Shown here one piece after another: positions 25,381 to 33,735 of a stretch of 64,000 nucleotides of DNA. Source of the DNA: Paenibacillus sp. 453mf (GTDB lineage: Bacteria; Bacillota; Bacilli; Paenibacillales; Paenibacillaceae); assembly GCF_900116105.1 (NCBI RefSeq), contig NZ_FPAC01000001.1, forward strand, positions 1 through 64,000, written 5' to 3'. Position numbers and translations under genes: made by a program. The number at the start of each line of letters is the position of its first letter. Position 1 is the first letter of the stretch. The notes under the pieces were generated by a model. The model was not told the DNA's origin. It was given only the letters and a program-made list of their open reading frames with translations, and searched no databases.

Positions 25381-28043
25381 TGGTACTCCAACCGCGTAAA
25401 GATCAGCCGGCTGATGAGATACTCAGATCCTCTGCTGCCATTGAAGTGAGAGATTTAACGCTGAAGTTCGAAGAAGAAGCTGCGCTCATATTAAACGGGG
25501 TTACATTCGACTTGAATCCAGGTGAAATGCTGCTGCTCCTGGGACCTAGCGGCAGCGGTAAGAGCTCATTGGCGCTGTGTCTGAACGGAATTTATCCGCA
25601 AGAGATCGAGAGTATGGTTACGGGAAGTGTCAGGATATGGGGCAGATCCATGACAGAAGAGAGTGCAGCCGTACATGCACAAGCAGTAGGAATCGTCTTT
25701 CAAGATGTAGACAGCCAGTTCTGCATGCTGACAGTGGAAGAAGAAGCTGCCTTCTGCCTGGAGAACGTGGGATGTCCACATGAGAGGATCAGCGGCCGAA
25801 TAGATGAAGCACTTCAGATGGTTGATTTGCACCAGTACAGGACAGCGCAGATTCATACACTCTCGGGCGGTATGAAGCAGCGTCTAGCTATCGCCTGTGC
25901 ACTCGCACTTCGGCCCGGCATCCTTGTGCTGGATGAACCGACGGCTAATCTTGACCCGGTTTCTACTCGAAATCTGGCTCAGCTCATCTCATTACTTCGC
26001 AAGAAGCATGGAATAACCGTCCTTCTGATCGAGCATCAGCTGGATGCCTGGATGGCTGATGTTGATCGTATTGTCTTAATGGATCACGAAGGGCGAATAT
26101 GTCGAATGGCTGCGCCAGACGTATTTTTTTCCATGTATCGTGCTGAACTGGATCAAATGGGAATTTGGGTGCCCGGACCAGTGAGCCTGCAGCGGCAATT
26201 ATGTGAACATGTACCTGGAACGGCTGAAGTCCTTCCACTTACGGCAGAGGAGCTCATTGATTATTGGAGATCGCGTCCGGTGCTTGAGCAAGAACAGGTT
26301 AGTCATTACTTGCGGGAGAGGGCTGAGCAATCTCCGTTTCCTCGAAGAGATGAAGAGAGACGGGATCCGGTGCTGGAGGCCCAAGGTATAACATTCTATC
26401 GGCAGAATCGGCCAGTCATTCAGAATGTCTCTCTAAGTGTAAGGGGAGGTGAATTCATTGCCGTAACTGGACCGAACGGAGCAGGAAAGTCTACCCTGGC
26501 CGGGCTTCTGTCCGGATTGCTCACGCCTAAGGAGGGGCGGGTGCTGGCTGGCGGAGAGGATATGACCCGGCTGCCGGAGTCCATCATTCGCAAGCGGGTG
26601 GGCCTCGTCTTTCAGCATCCCGAGCATCAGTTCGTCACGGATAAAGTGAGCGAGGAGCTTGCATTTGGACTGCGTTTGCAGGGCATACCCGAGAGAGAGG
26701 TTCAGCTAAGGTCAGCTGAGCTTCTAGCCGAGTTTCGTCTATCCCATCTTGCAGATCGCAGTCCTTATGCACTGAGTCAGGGCCAGAAACGAAGGCTGAG
26801 CGTGGCTTCAATGCTTGTGGAAGAGCAGCAGGTGCTCATATGTGATGAGCCCACCTACGGGCAGGATGCCTATGCATCTCTGCGGCTGCTGGAAGCACTG
26901 AAGGCAAGGGTCCGGCAAGGGCTTACTGTTATCATGATTACACATGATATGGAGTGGGTCCGGGCATATGCGAGCCGTGTGATCGTGGTGGTGGATGGAG
27001 GAATAGAACTGGATGACAGCGCGACAACATTGTGGCACTGGCCCGAGGACAGACTTGCCGGGGTGAAGCTGGTGCTGCCGCTTGAGGTACAGCTGGCAAG
27101 AGCACTCGAAGCAAACACAGACACCGCAACGAACAGGGACATCGCAACAAGCACAGGCATTGGAACAGGCACAGACCTCACAACGGAGAGGGACTTCTCT
27201 AACCCACACCCCGCTCACGCGGCATTGCTTGCTTCCGAAAGTGCTCAGCACGCCGGTTGGAATCTTCACCAGATGAATCCGAGTATCAAGGCACTTGCAG
27301 TTACCCTTGGCGTCATTCTGCTGTCCTTTGCGTTTGATCCCATAACACAGCTCAGCGCTTTAATGGTAACGATCCTGCTTACGGCTCGGCTTGGTCAAGT
27401 ATCCTGGCGCAGATGGCTGCTGCTGTTTGCTCCGTTTCTGATCATGGCACTCGGCTACGTATGGACAGCTATCGTTTTCCCTAGAGAAAGCATCGCTATG
27501 GATGATGTAGTATGGATCAGGATCGGAGGCTTTGAGGCAGGTCGAGAAACGGTGCTTACCGCTCTGTCCCTCGGACTTCGTACCCTCGCATTCTCTGCGC
27601 TCTCGCTCTTGTTCATTCTTACGACTGATCCAGTGAAGCTGATGTTTAGCCTGATGCAGCAGTGCAAGCTGTCTCCGAAGCTGGCTTACGGGGTTATGGC
27701 GGGTTATCGCTTCTTGCCGCTATTTCGGGAAGAGCTTGCGACCATGCAGCAGGCTCACCGTATGCGTGGGATTCTGCGGCAGAGGGGAGTTCGCTTTTTT
27801 CTTCATGCCTTCAAGAGGTACTCTATTCCGCTGCTTGCCAGCAGTATCCGCAAATCCGAACGGGTAGCCGTCGCCATGGTATCAAGAGGATTCACTGGGG
27901 TGCGCAATCGCGACTTTTACTTGAAGCTTCAGGTAAGGTGGCAGGATTGGTGCTTCCTGTTGGTACTGCTGGCTGCAATCTCAGCATGTTTTATCCTGGC
28001 TGATCAGCTTGGTTATTTGGAATGGTATGGAGGACAACTGTAA
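25380..28043 (+). CDS. Fused ECF transporter ATPases and T component (YkoD-YkoC fusion)
   Basis: One 887-residue polypeptide combines three modules. ABC ATPase 1 (about residues 15-245) has Walker A GPSGSGKSS, signature LSGGMKQRLAIA and Walker B ILVLDEPTANLDP. ABC ATPase 2 (about 325-560) has Walker A GPNGAGKST near 363, signature LSQGQKRRLSVA and VLICDEPTYGQD. After a Thr/Asp/Gly-rich linker (about 578-605) comes a CbiQ/EcfT-type membrane domain (about 630-887) with LALRTLAF-like, AYGVMAGYRFLPLFREELATMQQAHRMRG and the coupling-helix ARR-like segment. In B. subtilis ykoD and ykoC are separate genes. No internal ribosome binding site or stop is seen at the junction. Start ATG 25380 overlaps the ykoE stop; a longer frame from 25296 is not used. 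Confidence 0.92.
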   Translation: MVLQPRKDQPADEILRSSAAIEVRDLTLKFEEEAALILNGVTFDLNPGEMLLLLGPSGSGKSSLALCLNGIYPQEIESMVTGSVRIWGRSMTEESAAVHAQAVGIVFQDVDSQFCMLTVEEEAAFCLENVGCPHERISGRIDEALQMVDLHQYRTAQIHTLSGGMKQRLAIACALALRPGILVLDEPTANLDPVSTRNLAQLISLLRKKHGITVLLIEHQLDAWMADVDRIVLMDHEGRICRMAAPDVFFSMYRAELDQMGIWVPGPVSLQRQLCEHVPGTAEVLPLTAEELIDYWRSRPVLEQEQVSHYLRERAEQSPFPRRDEERRDPVLEAQGITFYRQNRPVIQNVSLSVRGGEFIAVTGPNGAGKSTLAGLLSGLLTPKEGRVLAGGEDMTRLPESIIRKRVGLVFQHPEHQFVTDKVSEELAFGLRLQGIPEREVQLRSAELLAEFRLSHLADRSPYALSQGQKRRLSVASMLVEEQQVLICDEPTYGQDAYASLRLLEALKARVRQGLTVIMITHDMEWVRAYASRVIVVVDGGIELDDSATTLWHWPEDRLAGVKLVLPLEVQLARALEANTDTATNRDIATSTGIGTGTDLTTERDFSNPHPAHAALLASESAQHAGWNLHQMNPSIKALAVTLGVILLSFAFDPITQLSALMVTILLTARLGQVSWRRWLLLFAPFLIMALGYVWTAIVFPRESIAMDDVVWIRIGGFEAGRETVLTALSLGLRTLAFSALSLLFILTTDPVKLMFSLMQQCKLSPKLAYGVMAGYRFLPLFREELATMQQAHRMRGILRQRGVRFFLHAFKRYSIPLLASSIRKSERVAVAMVSRGFTGVRNRDFYLKLQVRWQDWCFLLVLLAAISACFILADQLGYLEWYGGQL

Positions 28044-28071
28044 GAGGATAATCTGCGCAGGTGGAGGATAC

Positions 28072-28137
28072 ATGACATTTGTCATACTCATGACTTGACG
28101 TTTATGACTTCAAGGGGTGACATTCTTCTTCTATAAT
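28072..28137 (+). promoter_or_regulatory. des promoter with candidate DesR sites
   Basis: TATAAT at 28132-28137 lacks a good -35 at the right distance, as expected for an activated promoter. Upstream ATGACA-TT-TGTCAT (28072-28085) is a perfect inverted repeat, followed by TCATGACTTGACG and TTATGACTT repeats. They lie about -72 to -30 from the expected start, the span where DesR binds in B. subtilis. Confidence 0.72.
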
Positions 28138-28150
28138 GGAAGGAGAATAG

Positions 28151-28196
28151 GGACGCGAGTACATAGGATCGTTATGCTTCGATCTCTGTGCTGTCC
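28151..28196 (+). other. Stable hairpin in the des 5' leader
   Basis: AGTACATAGGATCG (28158-28171) pairs with CGATCTCTGTGCT (28180-28192), with one mismatch and one bulge. GGAC (28151-28154) and GTCC (28193-28196) extend the base. No T run follows, so it is not a simple terminator. It sits between the promoter and the ribosome binding site of des. Confidence 0.6.
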
Positions 28197-28217
28197 TGAT
28201 ATGAAGGAGACGATGTC

Positions 28218-29270
28218 ATGTCTGCATCATTTAAAACCCAGTTGAAAAAGGAAGTGGCTCCTTACGAAAGAACGGAGCTTAAAGCAAGTGTAATCCAAAT
28301 GGTAAATACGCTTATTCCTTTATTTGTGCTTTGGTATTTGGCATATGCAAGTCTGTCTGTATCCTACTGGCTCACCTTGCCTATAACCCTGGTTGCTTCC
28401 GGTTTTGTCATTCGGACATTTATCATCTTTCATGACTGCTGTCATGGTTCATTTTTCAAAAATAAAAAAGCCAATAACATTGTGGGTACGCTGACAGGTG
28501 TCATCTCACTTACCCCTTACATGCAATGGAAATACAGTCATTCGATGCATCATGCTTCCAGCGGTAATCTGGATAAACGGGGGATCGGCGATATCTGGAT
28601 GATGACCGTCACCGAATATAATGAATCTCCATGGTATACAAAGCTATATTATCGTGTTTATCGTAATCCGATCATTCTGTTCGGTATCGGTCCAATTGCA
28701 GTATTTTTGCTGCAATATCGATTTAATCGGCGCGATGCCAAGCGCAAAGAACGCTTAAATACGTATTTGACGAATCTGCTCATTGTGACTGTGTACGCGC
28801 TTCTAATCCTGGCCATTGGCTGGAAGGCGTTCCTGCTTGTACAGGTGCCGATATTCTATTTTGCCAGCATGCTTGGCATTTGGCTGTTTTATGTACAGCA
28901 CACCTTTGAGGATTCTTATTTTGAGAATGAGGAAGAATGGTCCTATATTCAAGCTGCTGTTGAAGGCAGCTCCTATTATAAGCTTCCGAAGCCGCTGCAG
29001 TGGATCACGGGAAATATCGGATTCCATCATGTTCACCATCTGAGCCCAAGAGTGCCAAACTACCATTTGGAAGAGGCGCACAACGCCACGCCGCCTTTGC
29101 AGCAAGCAACGACGATTACCGTAATAGAGAGCTTCCAGGCGATGAGATTCCGATTATGGAATGAGGAAATGAAGAAATTCGTAACATTCAGGCAATATAA
29201 GAAAGGGCAGCGTCTTAAGGAGCGAGCGCAGCGCGAGCTTGCATCAAGAAGACTGCAGCCATTCAAATAG
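28218..29270 (+). CDS. des: Acyl-lipid fatty acid desaturase Des
   Basis: A 350-residue membrane enzyme that introduces a double bond into phospholipid acyl chains to keep membranes fluid in the cold. The diiron-binding histidine boxes are visible: HDCCHGSF near residue 72, HSMHHASSG near 108 and GFHHVHHLSP near 270. Several hydrophobic helices flank them. Length and order match B. subtilis Des (delta-5). ATG 28218 follows GAAGGAGACG. desK and desR follow downstream, separated by a terminator, the arrangement of the B. subtilis cold-response locus. Confidence 0.95.
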   Translation: MSASFKTQLKKEVAPYERTELKASVIQMVNTLIPLFVLWYLAYASLSVSYWLTLPITLVASGFVIRTFIIFHDCCHGSFFKNKKANNIVGTLTGVISLTPYMQWKYSHSMHHASSGNLDKRGIGDIWMMTVTEYNESPWYTKLYYRVYRNPIILFGIGPIAVFLLQYRFNRRDAKRKERLNTYLTNLLIVTVYALLILAIGWKAFLLVQVPIFYFASMLGIWLFYVQHTFEDSYFENEEEWSYIQAAVEGSSYYKLPKPLQWITGNIGFHHVHHLSPRVPNYHLEEAHNATPPLQQATTITVIESFQAMRFRLWNEEMKKFVTFRQYKKGQRLKERAQRELASRRLQPFK

Positions 29271-29302
29271 GAAGCATAAGACCCCAATGCTTATGGTAAG
29301 AT

Positions 29303-29336
29303 GACTATAGATGATCATTTCATCTGTAGTCTTTTT
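29303..29336 (+). terminator. Terminator between des and desK
   Basis: GACTATAGATGA (29303-29314) pairs with TCATCTGTAGTC (29320-29331) with one wobble, then T5. Confidence 0.88.
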
Positions 29337-29379
29337 ACTGTTAAGATGGATAATTTTAGAAATGAGCAGGTGAGCTTAA

Positions 29380-30510
29380 GTGAACAGCATGCATCGCTGG
29401 CAGGATATGTTCCGCAAGAATACGGGCCTGAACCCTTATGTGTGGCTGGTCTGTTTTATATTGCCGTTTTATTTTATTATCGGATCTTCTTCCAGAGGAT
29501 ATATTGTATTTGGTGTTTTGCTGATCATCCTCTTCTTTGCTTCAAATCTGCTTGGCCTTGTCATGAGGGGATGGCCGGTATACATCTGGTATGGTATGCA
29601 AATCGCGATTTCGGTTATGATGGCGCTCATTTTTGGCTTTGTTTATTTTTCTCTGTTTCTAGCTTTCTTCATCGGGACGATTCAAAATAAGGCTGGGTTT
29701 ATTACGCTTTATACCGTACACCTCGTCAGCACCTTTATTACGATTAATTACTCACTGGCTTCGGCCAATGAAGTCGTCATTAAGCAGCTTCCCTTCGTGC
29801 TGATCAGTATGATGGCTGTTATTTTGCTGCCTGTCAGCACCTATAACAAAAATAAACAAGATCGGCTTGAAGGCCAGCTGGAGAATGCGAATAAACGGAT
29901 CTCCGAACTGGTTAAGCTCGAAGAAAGGCAGAGAATTTCTCGTGACCTGCATGATACTTTGGGTCAGAAGCTGTCGCTGATTGGCCTGAAGAGTGAACTG
30001 GCGGGTAAGCTCGTCATCCGTGACCCAAAGCGTGCGCAGAGTGAAATGGATGATGTGCGGCAAACGGCACGCACCGCACTGAAGGAAGTGCGCGAGATGG
30101 TAACCCAAATGAGAGGCGCGCGGCTGGAGGACGAGCTGTTTCGAATCCGTCAAATTTTGAAGGCAGCTGACATTGAGCTTCATATTGAAGGAGAAGAGCA
30201 TTTGAGTGACCTATCCTTAATGAATGAGAATGTGCTTGGAATGTCGCTGAAGGAAGCCGTGACGAATGTAGTGAAGCATAGCGAGGCGACCCGGTGTGAT
30301 ATAACGATTCACCCTGAGCGAACCGAGCTGGCAATCATCGTGAAGGATAACGGGCGAGGGATTGGAGAAGCGGCTAAGAAGTCTAGGGGCAATGGTCTAA
30401 GAGGAATGAAGGAACGACTTGAATTTGTAAACGGCAGTCTCCAAATCACAACGCATGAAGGAACCGAGCTGCGTATTGCTGTGCCACATGCAGTACTCGC
30501 GGCAGAGTGA
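29380..30510 (+). CDS. desK: Membrane thermosensor histidine kinase DesK
   Basis: A 376-residue sensor kinase. Four to five transmembrane helices occupy residues 18-150 (YVWLVCFILPFYFIIGS, VLLIILFFASNLLGLVM and others), followed by a coiled linker (QDRLEGQLENANKRISELVKLEE). The HisKA_3 phosphoacceptor reads RISRDLHDTLGQKLSLIGLKSELA (His near 191), then the HATPase with EAVTNVVKHSEATRCD and DNGRGIGEAAKKSRGNGLRGMKERL. DesK senses membrane thickening at low temperature and phosphorylates DesR. Start GTG 29380 follows GCAGGTGAG. desR follows 17 bp downstream. Confidence 0.93.
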   Translation: MNSMHRWQDMFRKNTGLNPYVWLVCFILPFYFIIGSSSRGYIVFGVLLIILFFASNLLGLVMRGWPVYIWYGMQIAISVMMALIFGFVYFSLFLAFFIGTIQNKAGFITLYTVHLVSTFITINYSLASANEVVIKQLPFVLISMMAVILLPVSTYNKNKQDRLEGQLENANKRISELVKLEERQRISRDLHDTLGQKLSLIGLKSELAGKLVIRDPKRAQSEMDDVRQTARTALKEVREMVTQMRGARLEDELFRIRQILKAADIELHIEGEEHLSDLSLMNENVLGMSLKEAVTNVVKHSEATRCDITIHPERTELAIIVKDNGRGIGEAAKKSRGNGLRGMKERLEFVNGSLQITTHEGTELRIAVPHAVLAAE

Positions 30511-30527
30511 AATAGGGGTGAATTATC

Positions 30528-31127
30528 TTGATACGAATTGTCATTGCAGAAGATCAGCGTTTGCTGTTAGGGGCTCTTGCTTCGCTGCTGGATCTTGAAG
30601 AGGATATGAAAGTGATCGGAAGGGCGAACAATGGAGAGGATGCAATCAAGCTTGTCCATCAGTATGAGCCGGATATTTGCATCATGGATATTGAGATGCC
30701 GGTTAAGAATGGGCTCGACGCCGCTGAGGAAATCAAGGGCAGGGACTGCAAAGTCATTATACTGACTACATTTGCCCGTACGGGTTATTTTGAGCGCGCC
30801 CTTAAGGCAGGTGTCAGCGGGTACTTGCTCAAGGACAGTCCGATTGAGGAGCTGGCCCAGACGATTCGAAGTGTCATGTCAGGAAGAAGAATCTATGCGG
30901 CAGAGCTGGTTGACGAAGGTTATGGTGAGAAGAACCCGCTGACCGATCGGGAGAAGGCTGTGCTTGAGCTGATTGCAGATGGCAAGAATACGAAGGAAAT
31001 TTCAGATGAGCTGTACATTACGACAGGAACGGTACGCAATTATGTGTCGGTCATCCTGGACAAGCTCGGAGTCAGCAACCGGATTGAGGCCATCAAGCAT
31101 TTCAAGGAAAAAGGCTGGTTTAAGTAA
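30528..31127 (+). CDS. desR: NarL/LuxR-type response regulator DesR
   Basis: A 199-residue response regulator: receiver domain (residues 1-118) with IAEDQRLLL acidic pocket, phosphorylated Asp in CIMDIEMPVKNGLD (about 54), switch Thr in IILTTFAR and Lys in LKDSP. The LuxR helix-turn-helix (about 135-195) has LTDREKAVLELIADGKNTKEISDELYITTGTVRNYVSVILDKLGVSNRIEAI. It should activate des at low temperature through the repeats at 28072-28110. TTG start 30528 after AGGGGTGA. Confidence 0.95.
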   Translation: MIRIVIAEDQRLLLGALASLLDLEEDMKVIGRANNGEDAIKLVHQYEPDICIMDIEMPVKNGLDAAEEIKGRDCKVIILTTFARTGYFERALKAGVSGYLLKDSPIEELAQTIRSVMSGRRIYAAELVDEGYGEKNPLTDREKAVLELIADGKNTKEISDELYITTGTVRNYVSVILDKLGVSNRIEAIKHFKEKGWFK

Positions 31128-31383
31128 AAACACTTCTAATGATTATGTGTGTTACGATGAGATACAGAATATAACCTTGCATGTAATGAATCAGCTGATT
31201 CCGGTGTGTTGCTGCACACTTAGACTTCAATTATTCATTAAAGAGGACCACCTTGTCTAATGATTATTCCGGTACTTTTCTATCCCTTGATATACTGGAA
31301 CACACGAAGCAAGTGAAGGTGCACATTCACCTGTATCGTGAGGACTTGTATTCAAATTATACGGGTAAAGGATGGGATTGATT
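31128..31383. other. Intergenic region with a weak 42-codon open frame
   Basis: A frame from TTG 31253 (after AAAGAGG) to TGA 31381 would encode SNDYSGTFLSLDILEHTKQ and a His/Tyr-rich tail. It ends inside the ribosome binding site of the lyase gene. I do not recognise it and consider it more likely fortuitous or a remnant. Confidence 0.3.
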
Positions 31384-32070
31384 ATGAAGACAGTGCTCAA
31401 GAAACGTTTAACAGGAGCTTTGTTATCTACGACTCTGGTTGCGGCAGCATTTGGTATACTGCCAGGAAGTATGAATGCGGCTACAACTGTAAATGAAACC
31501 ATCATTGTGCCTGCGGGACAAACTTATGACGGGCAGGGACAAACCTTTGTAGCCAACCCGAATACGCTTGGTGACGGTGGACAAGGTGAAGGACAGAAGC
31601 CAGTGTTCAGACTTGAAGCGGGAGCCACATTAAAGAACGTTGTTCTTGGCGCACCTGCAGCAGACGGGGTACACTGTTATGGAAACTGTAATATCACGAA
31701 TGTAACTTGGCAGGATGTGGGCGAGGACGCATTAACCTTGAAATCCTCCGGAACGGTGAACATCACAGGCGGAGCAGCTTATAAAGCCTACGATAAAGTA
31801 TTTCAAGCGAATGCAGCAGGTACATTCAATATTAAGAACTTCAGAGCCGACGATATCGGCAAGCTTGTTCGTCAGAATGGCGGAACCTCCTATAAAGTGG
31901 TGATGAATGTGGACAGCTCGGATATTTCGAACGTCAAGGATTCGATTCTGCGAACAGACAGCAGTACTTCCACTGGCAGGATCACGAATACTCGTTATCA
32001 TGATGTGCCTACTCTATTCAAAGGCTTTGCTTCAGGGAACACCTCCCAGTCCGGGAATACACAGTACTGA
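31384..32070 (+). CDS. Secreted pectate lyase, polysaccharide lyase family 3
   Basis: A 228-residue secreted enzyme. The signal peptide is residues 1-31 ([20 protein letters not shown]..., ending SMNA before ATTVNET). The mature part is a short parallel beta-helix of PL3: [87 protein letters not shown] and [12 protein letters not shown]. The acidic GEDALT residues bind the catalytic Ca2+. It cleaves polygalacturonate by beta-elimination. ATG 31384 is preferred over 31372 because GGTAAAGG lies at proper distance and the signal peptide is well formed. Confidence 0.93.
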   Translation: MKTVLKKRLTGALLSTTLVAAAFGILPGSMNAATTVNETIIVPAGQTYDGQGQTFVANPNTLGDGGQGEGQKPVFRLEAGATLKNVVLGAPAADGVHCYGNCNITNVTWQDVGEDALTLKSSGTVNITGGAAYKAYDKVFQANAAGTFNIKNFRADDIGKLVRQNGGTSYKVVMNVDSSDISNVKDSILRTDSSTSTGRITNTRYHDVPTLFKGFASGNTSQSGNTQY

Positions 32071-32080
32071 GACTAGTGAT

Positions 32081-32113
32081 TTTTTCAACATTTAGACCTT
32101 AAATGTTGAAAAA
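32081..32113. repeat. Perfect AT-rich inverted repeat
   Basis: TTTTTCAACATTT (32081-32093), seven-base loop, AAATGTTGAAAAA (32101-32113). It follows the lyase stop by ten bases and lies just upstream of the metNIQ promoter region. The T run is on the 5' arm, so it fits a terminator on neither strand perfectly. An operator role is possible. Confidence 0.6.
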
Positions 32114-32181
32114 GCGGGGAATTTCAGGCACATATATGCTATAATCTATAAGGTTGTATTTTTTGAAAAAGTGTTACACAC

Positions 32182-32224
32182 GCTCGCCCGGGTTATGTAC
32201 TTCTATCCGGTGCGGGCTCTTTTA
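32182..32224 (+). terminator. Terminator-like hairpin in the metNIQ leader
   Basis: GCTCGC and CCGG (32182-32191) pair with CCGG and GCGGGC (32207-32217), followed by TCTTTTA. It stands between the likely -10 (TATAAT, 32140-32145) and the metN ribosome binding site. This suggests attenuation or the end of an upstream transcript. No SAM-riboswitch (S-box) core or T-box was found before it. Confidence 0.6.
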
Positions 32225-32248
32225 TGATTAAGGAGGACTGAATTTTAC

Positions 32249-32998
32249 GTGATATCGCTAAGCCATGTCAGCAAGACATTCGGGGCAGGGCATCATGGCA
32301 GTGGCTTGACCGTCGTTAATGATGTGTCTCTTCATATCGAGCAAGGGACCATTCACGGCATTATCGGAGCAAGCGGCGCGGGAAAGTCTACTCTTCTTCG
32401 TATGATGAATGTATTGGAAAGGCCGGACCAGGGACAAGTCTTCATGGGGGATCAGGAGCTGACCCAGATGAAGGAAGGCGAGCTGCGGGAAGCGAGAAGA
32501 AGAATCGGAATGATCTTTCAGCATTTCAATCTGCTGTCCAATCGAACCGTGCATGGAAATGTCGCTGTTCCGCTTGAGCTTGCTGGCGTTTCACGAGATG
32601 AACGCAATCAGCGGGTTCAGGAATACTTACAGTTTGTTGGCCTCTCAGACAAGGCGGCACAATATCCTGCTCAGCTCAGCGGTGGGCAGAAGCAGCGGGT
32701 AGCCATTGCCAGAGCGCTTGCGAATCAGCCTCAGGTACTGCTCTGTGATGAACCTACATCCGCACTTGATCCGAAGACAACAGGCGGTGTACTGGAGCTG
32801 CTGGAGCATGTCAACAGGGAAATGGGTATTACCATCGTCATCGTTACCCATGAGGTATCTGTTGTGGAGCGGCTGTGCCAATCCGTCTCCTTCATGGATT
32901 CGGGCAAGCTCCTCCGGACGGTACAGCTGGCAGAGGGGGCTCTCCCTCCAGATATGCTGGCCTGGTACGAGGAACAGGAAGCAGGTGACGAGGGATGA
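32249..32998 (+). CDS. metN: Methionine ABC transporter ATP-binding protein, short form
   Basis: ATPase of the methionine importer. The 249 residues hold Walker A GASGAGKST near residue 42, Q-loop MIFQHFNLL, signature LSGGQKQRVAIARAL and Walker B VLLCDEPTSALDP. The N-terminal ISLSHVSKTF and the QHFNLLSNRTVHGNVAVPLELAG stretch are MetN-like. Ordinary MetN is about 340 residues and ends in a NIL/ACT-type domain that binds methionine and inhibits transport. Here the protein stops directly after the ABC domain, so that feedback is missing. GTG 32249 follows AAGGAGG; the end overlaps metI (ATGA). Confidence 0.88.
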   Translation: MISLSHVSKTFGAGHHGSGLTVVNDVSLHIEQGTIHGIIGASGAGKSTLLRMMNVLERPDQGQVFMGDQELTQMKEGELREARRRIGMIFQHFNLLSNRTVHGNVAVPLELAGVSRDERNQRVQEYLQFVGLSDKAAQYPAQLSGGQKQRVAIARALANQPQVLLCDEPTSALDPKTTGGVLELLEHVNREMGITIVIVTHEVSVVERLCQSVSFMDSGKLLRTVQLAEGALPPDMLAWYEEQEAGDEG

Positions 32999-33702
32999 GT
33001 GATTTTTTTATAGGCCTATACGATTATGTCGTTAATTTCTATCCTAATTATGTGGAGACCTATTCTTCTGAAATGTGGGAATCGATCGGACAGACTTTTC
33101 TGATGGTCGGTATCTCACTGGCAGCGGCCATACTGCTGGGCCTTCCACTGGGAACACTTTTGTACTTGACGCGCAAAGGACAGAAATATGAGAATCGGAC
33201 GCTATTTGGCGTACTCGACTTTGTCGTTAACATTGTCCGGTCGTTCCCGTTCCTGCTGCTGGTCGTATTCATGATTCCTTTTACCCGAATGATTGTGGGG
33301 ACAGCACTTGGAACCGTCGCTGCTTCCGTACCGCTTGCCGTAGTGGCGATTGCCACCTATTCGCGTCTGGCAGAACAATCACTGCTTGAAGTGCCAAGAG
33401 GGGTTGTGGAAGCATCCTCGTCTATGGGAGCGACACTCCCGCAGTTTATATTCAAATTTTTGTTTGTTGAGGCACGTTCCGGCTTGGTCCGAGGCCTTAC
33501 CACTTCAACCATCAGCTTCATTTCGTACTCGACCGTGGTCGGTGTCGTGGGGGGCGGCGGGATTGGAGACTTTGCCATTCGCTATGGTTATCAAAGATAT
33601 GAGACTGAGCTTATGGTGTTTACGATTATGATCATGATTGTGCTTGTGCAGTTGGTTCAATATTTAGGTAATCTGTTATCGAGAAGCTTGGACAAACGCT
33701 AA
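32995..33702 (+). CDS. metI: Methionine ABC transporter permease
   Basis: A 235-residue permease with five to six helices. It has the MetI features WESIGQTFLMVGISLAAAILLGLPLGTLLYLT at the N-terminus, NIVRSFPFLLLVVFMIPFTRMIVGTALGT, the EAA loop LLEVPRGVVEASSSMGATLPQFIFKFLFVEARSGLVRG, and SYSTVVGVVGGGGIGDFAIRYGYQRYETELM near the C-terminus. It forms the membrane channel of the methionine importer with metN and metQ, with a four-base overlap with metN. Confidence 0.95.
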   Translation: MSDFFIGLYDYVVNFYPNYVETYSSEMWESIGQTFLMVGISLAAAILLGLPLGTLLYLTRKGQKYENRTLFGVLDFVVNIVRSFPFLLLVVFMIPFTRMIVGTALGTVAASVPLAVVAIATYSRLAEQSLLEVPRGVVEASSSMGATLPQFIFKFLFVEARSGLVRGLTTSTISFISYSTVVGVVGGGGIGDFAIRYGYQRYETELMVFTIMIMIVLVQLVQYLGNLLSRSLDKR

Positions 33703-33735
33703 ACTAATTCAAATTTGGAAGGGAACTTGTAATTG

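Noticed and set aside
26808-27269. Cys-rich minus-strand open frames opposite the YkoDC linker
   Set aside because: They arise from the complement of the Thr/Ala/Asp-rich linker codons and lack start signals.
32100-32248. SAM riboswitch or T-box before metN
   Set aside because: Searched for their conserved cores and found none; only a hairpin is present.
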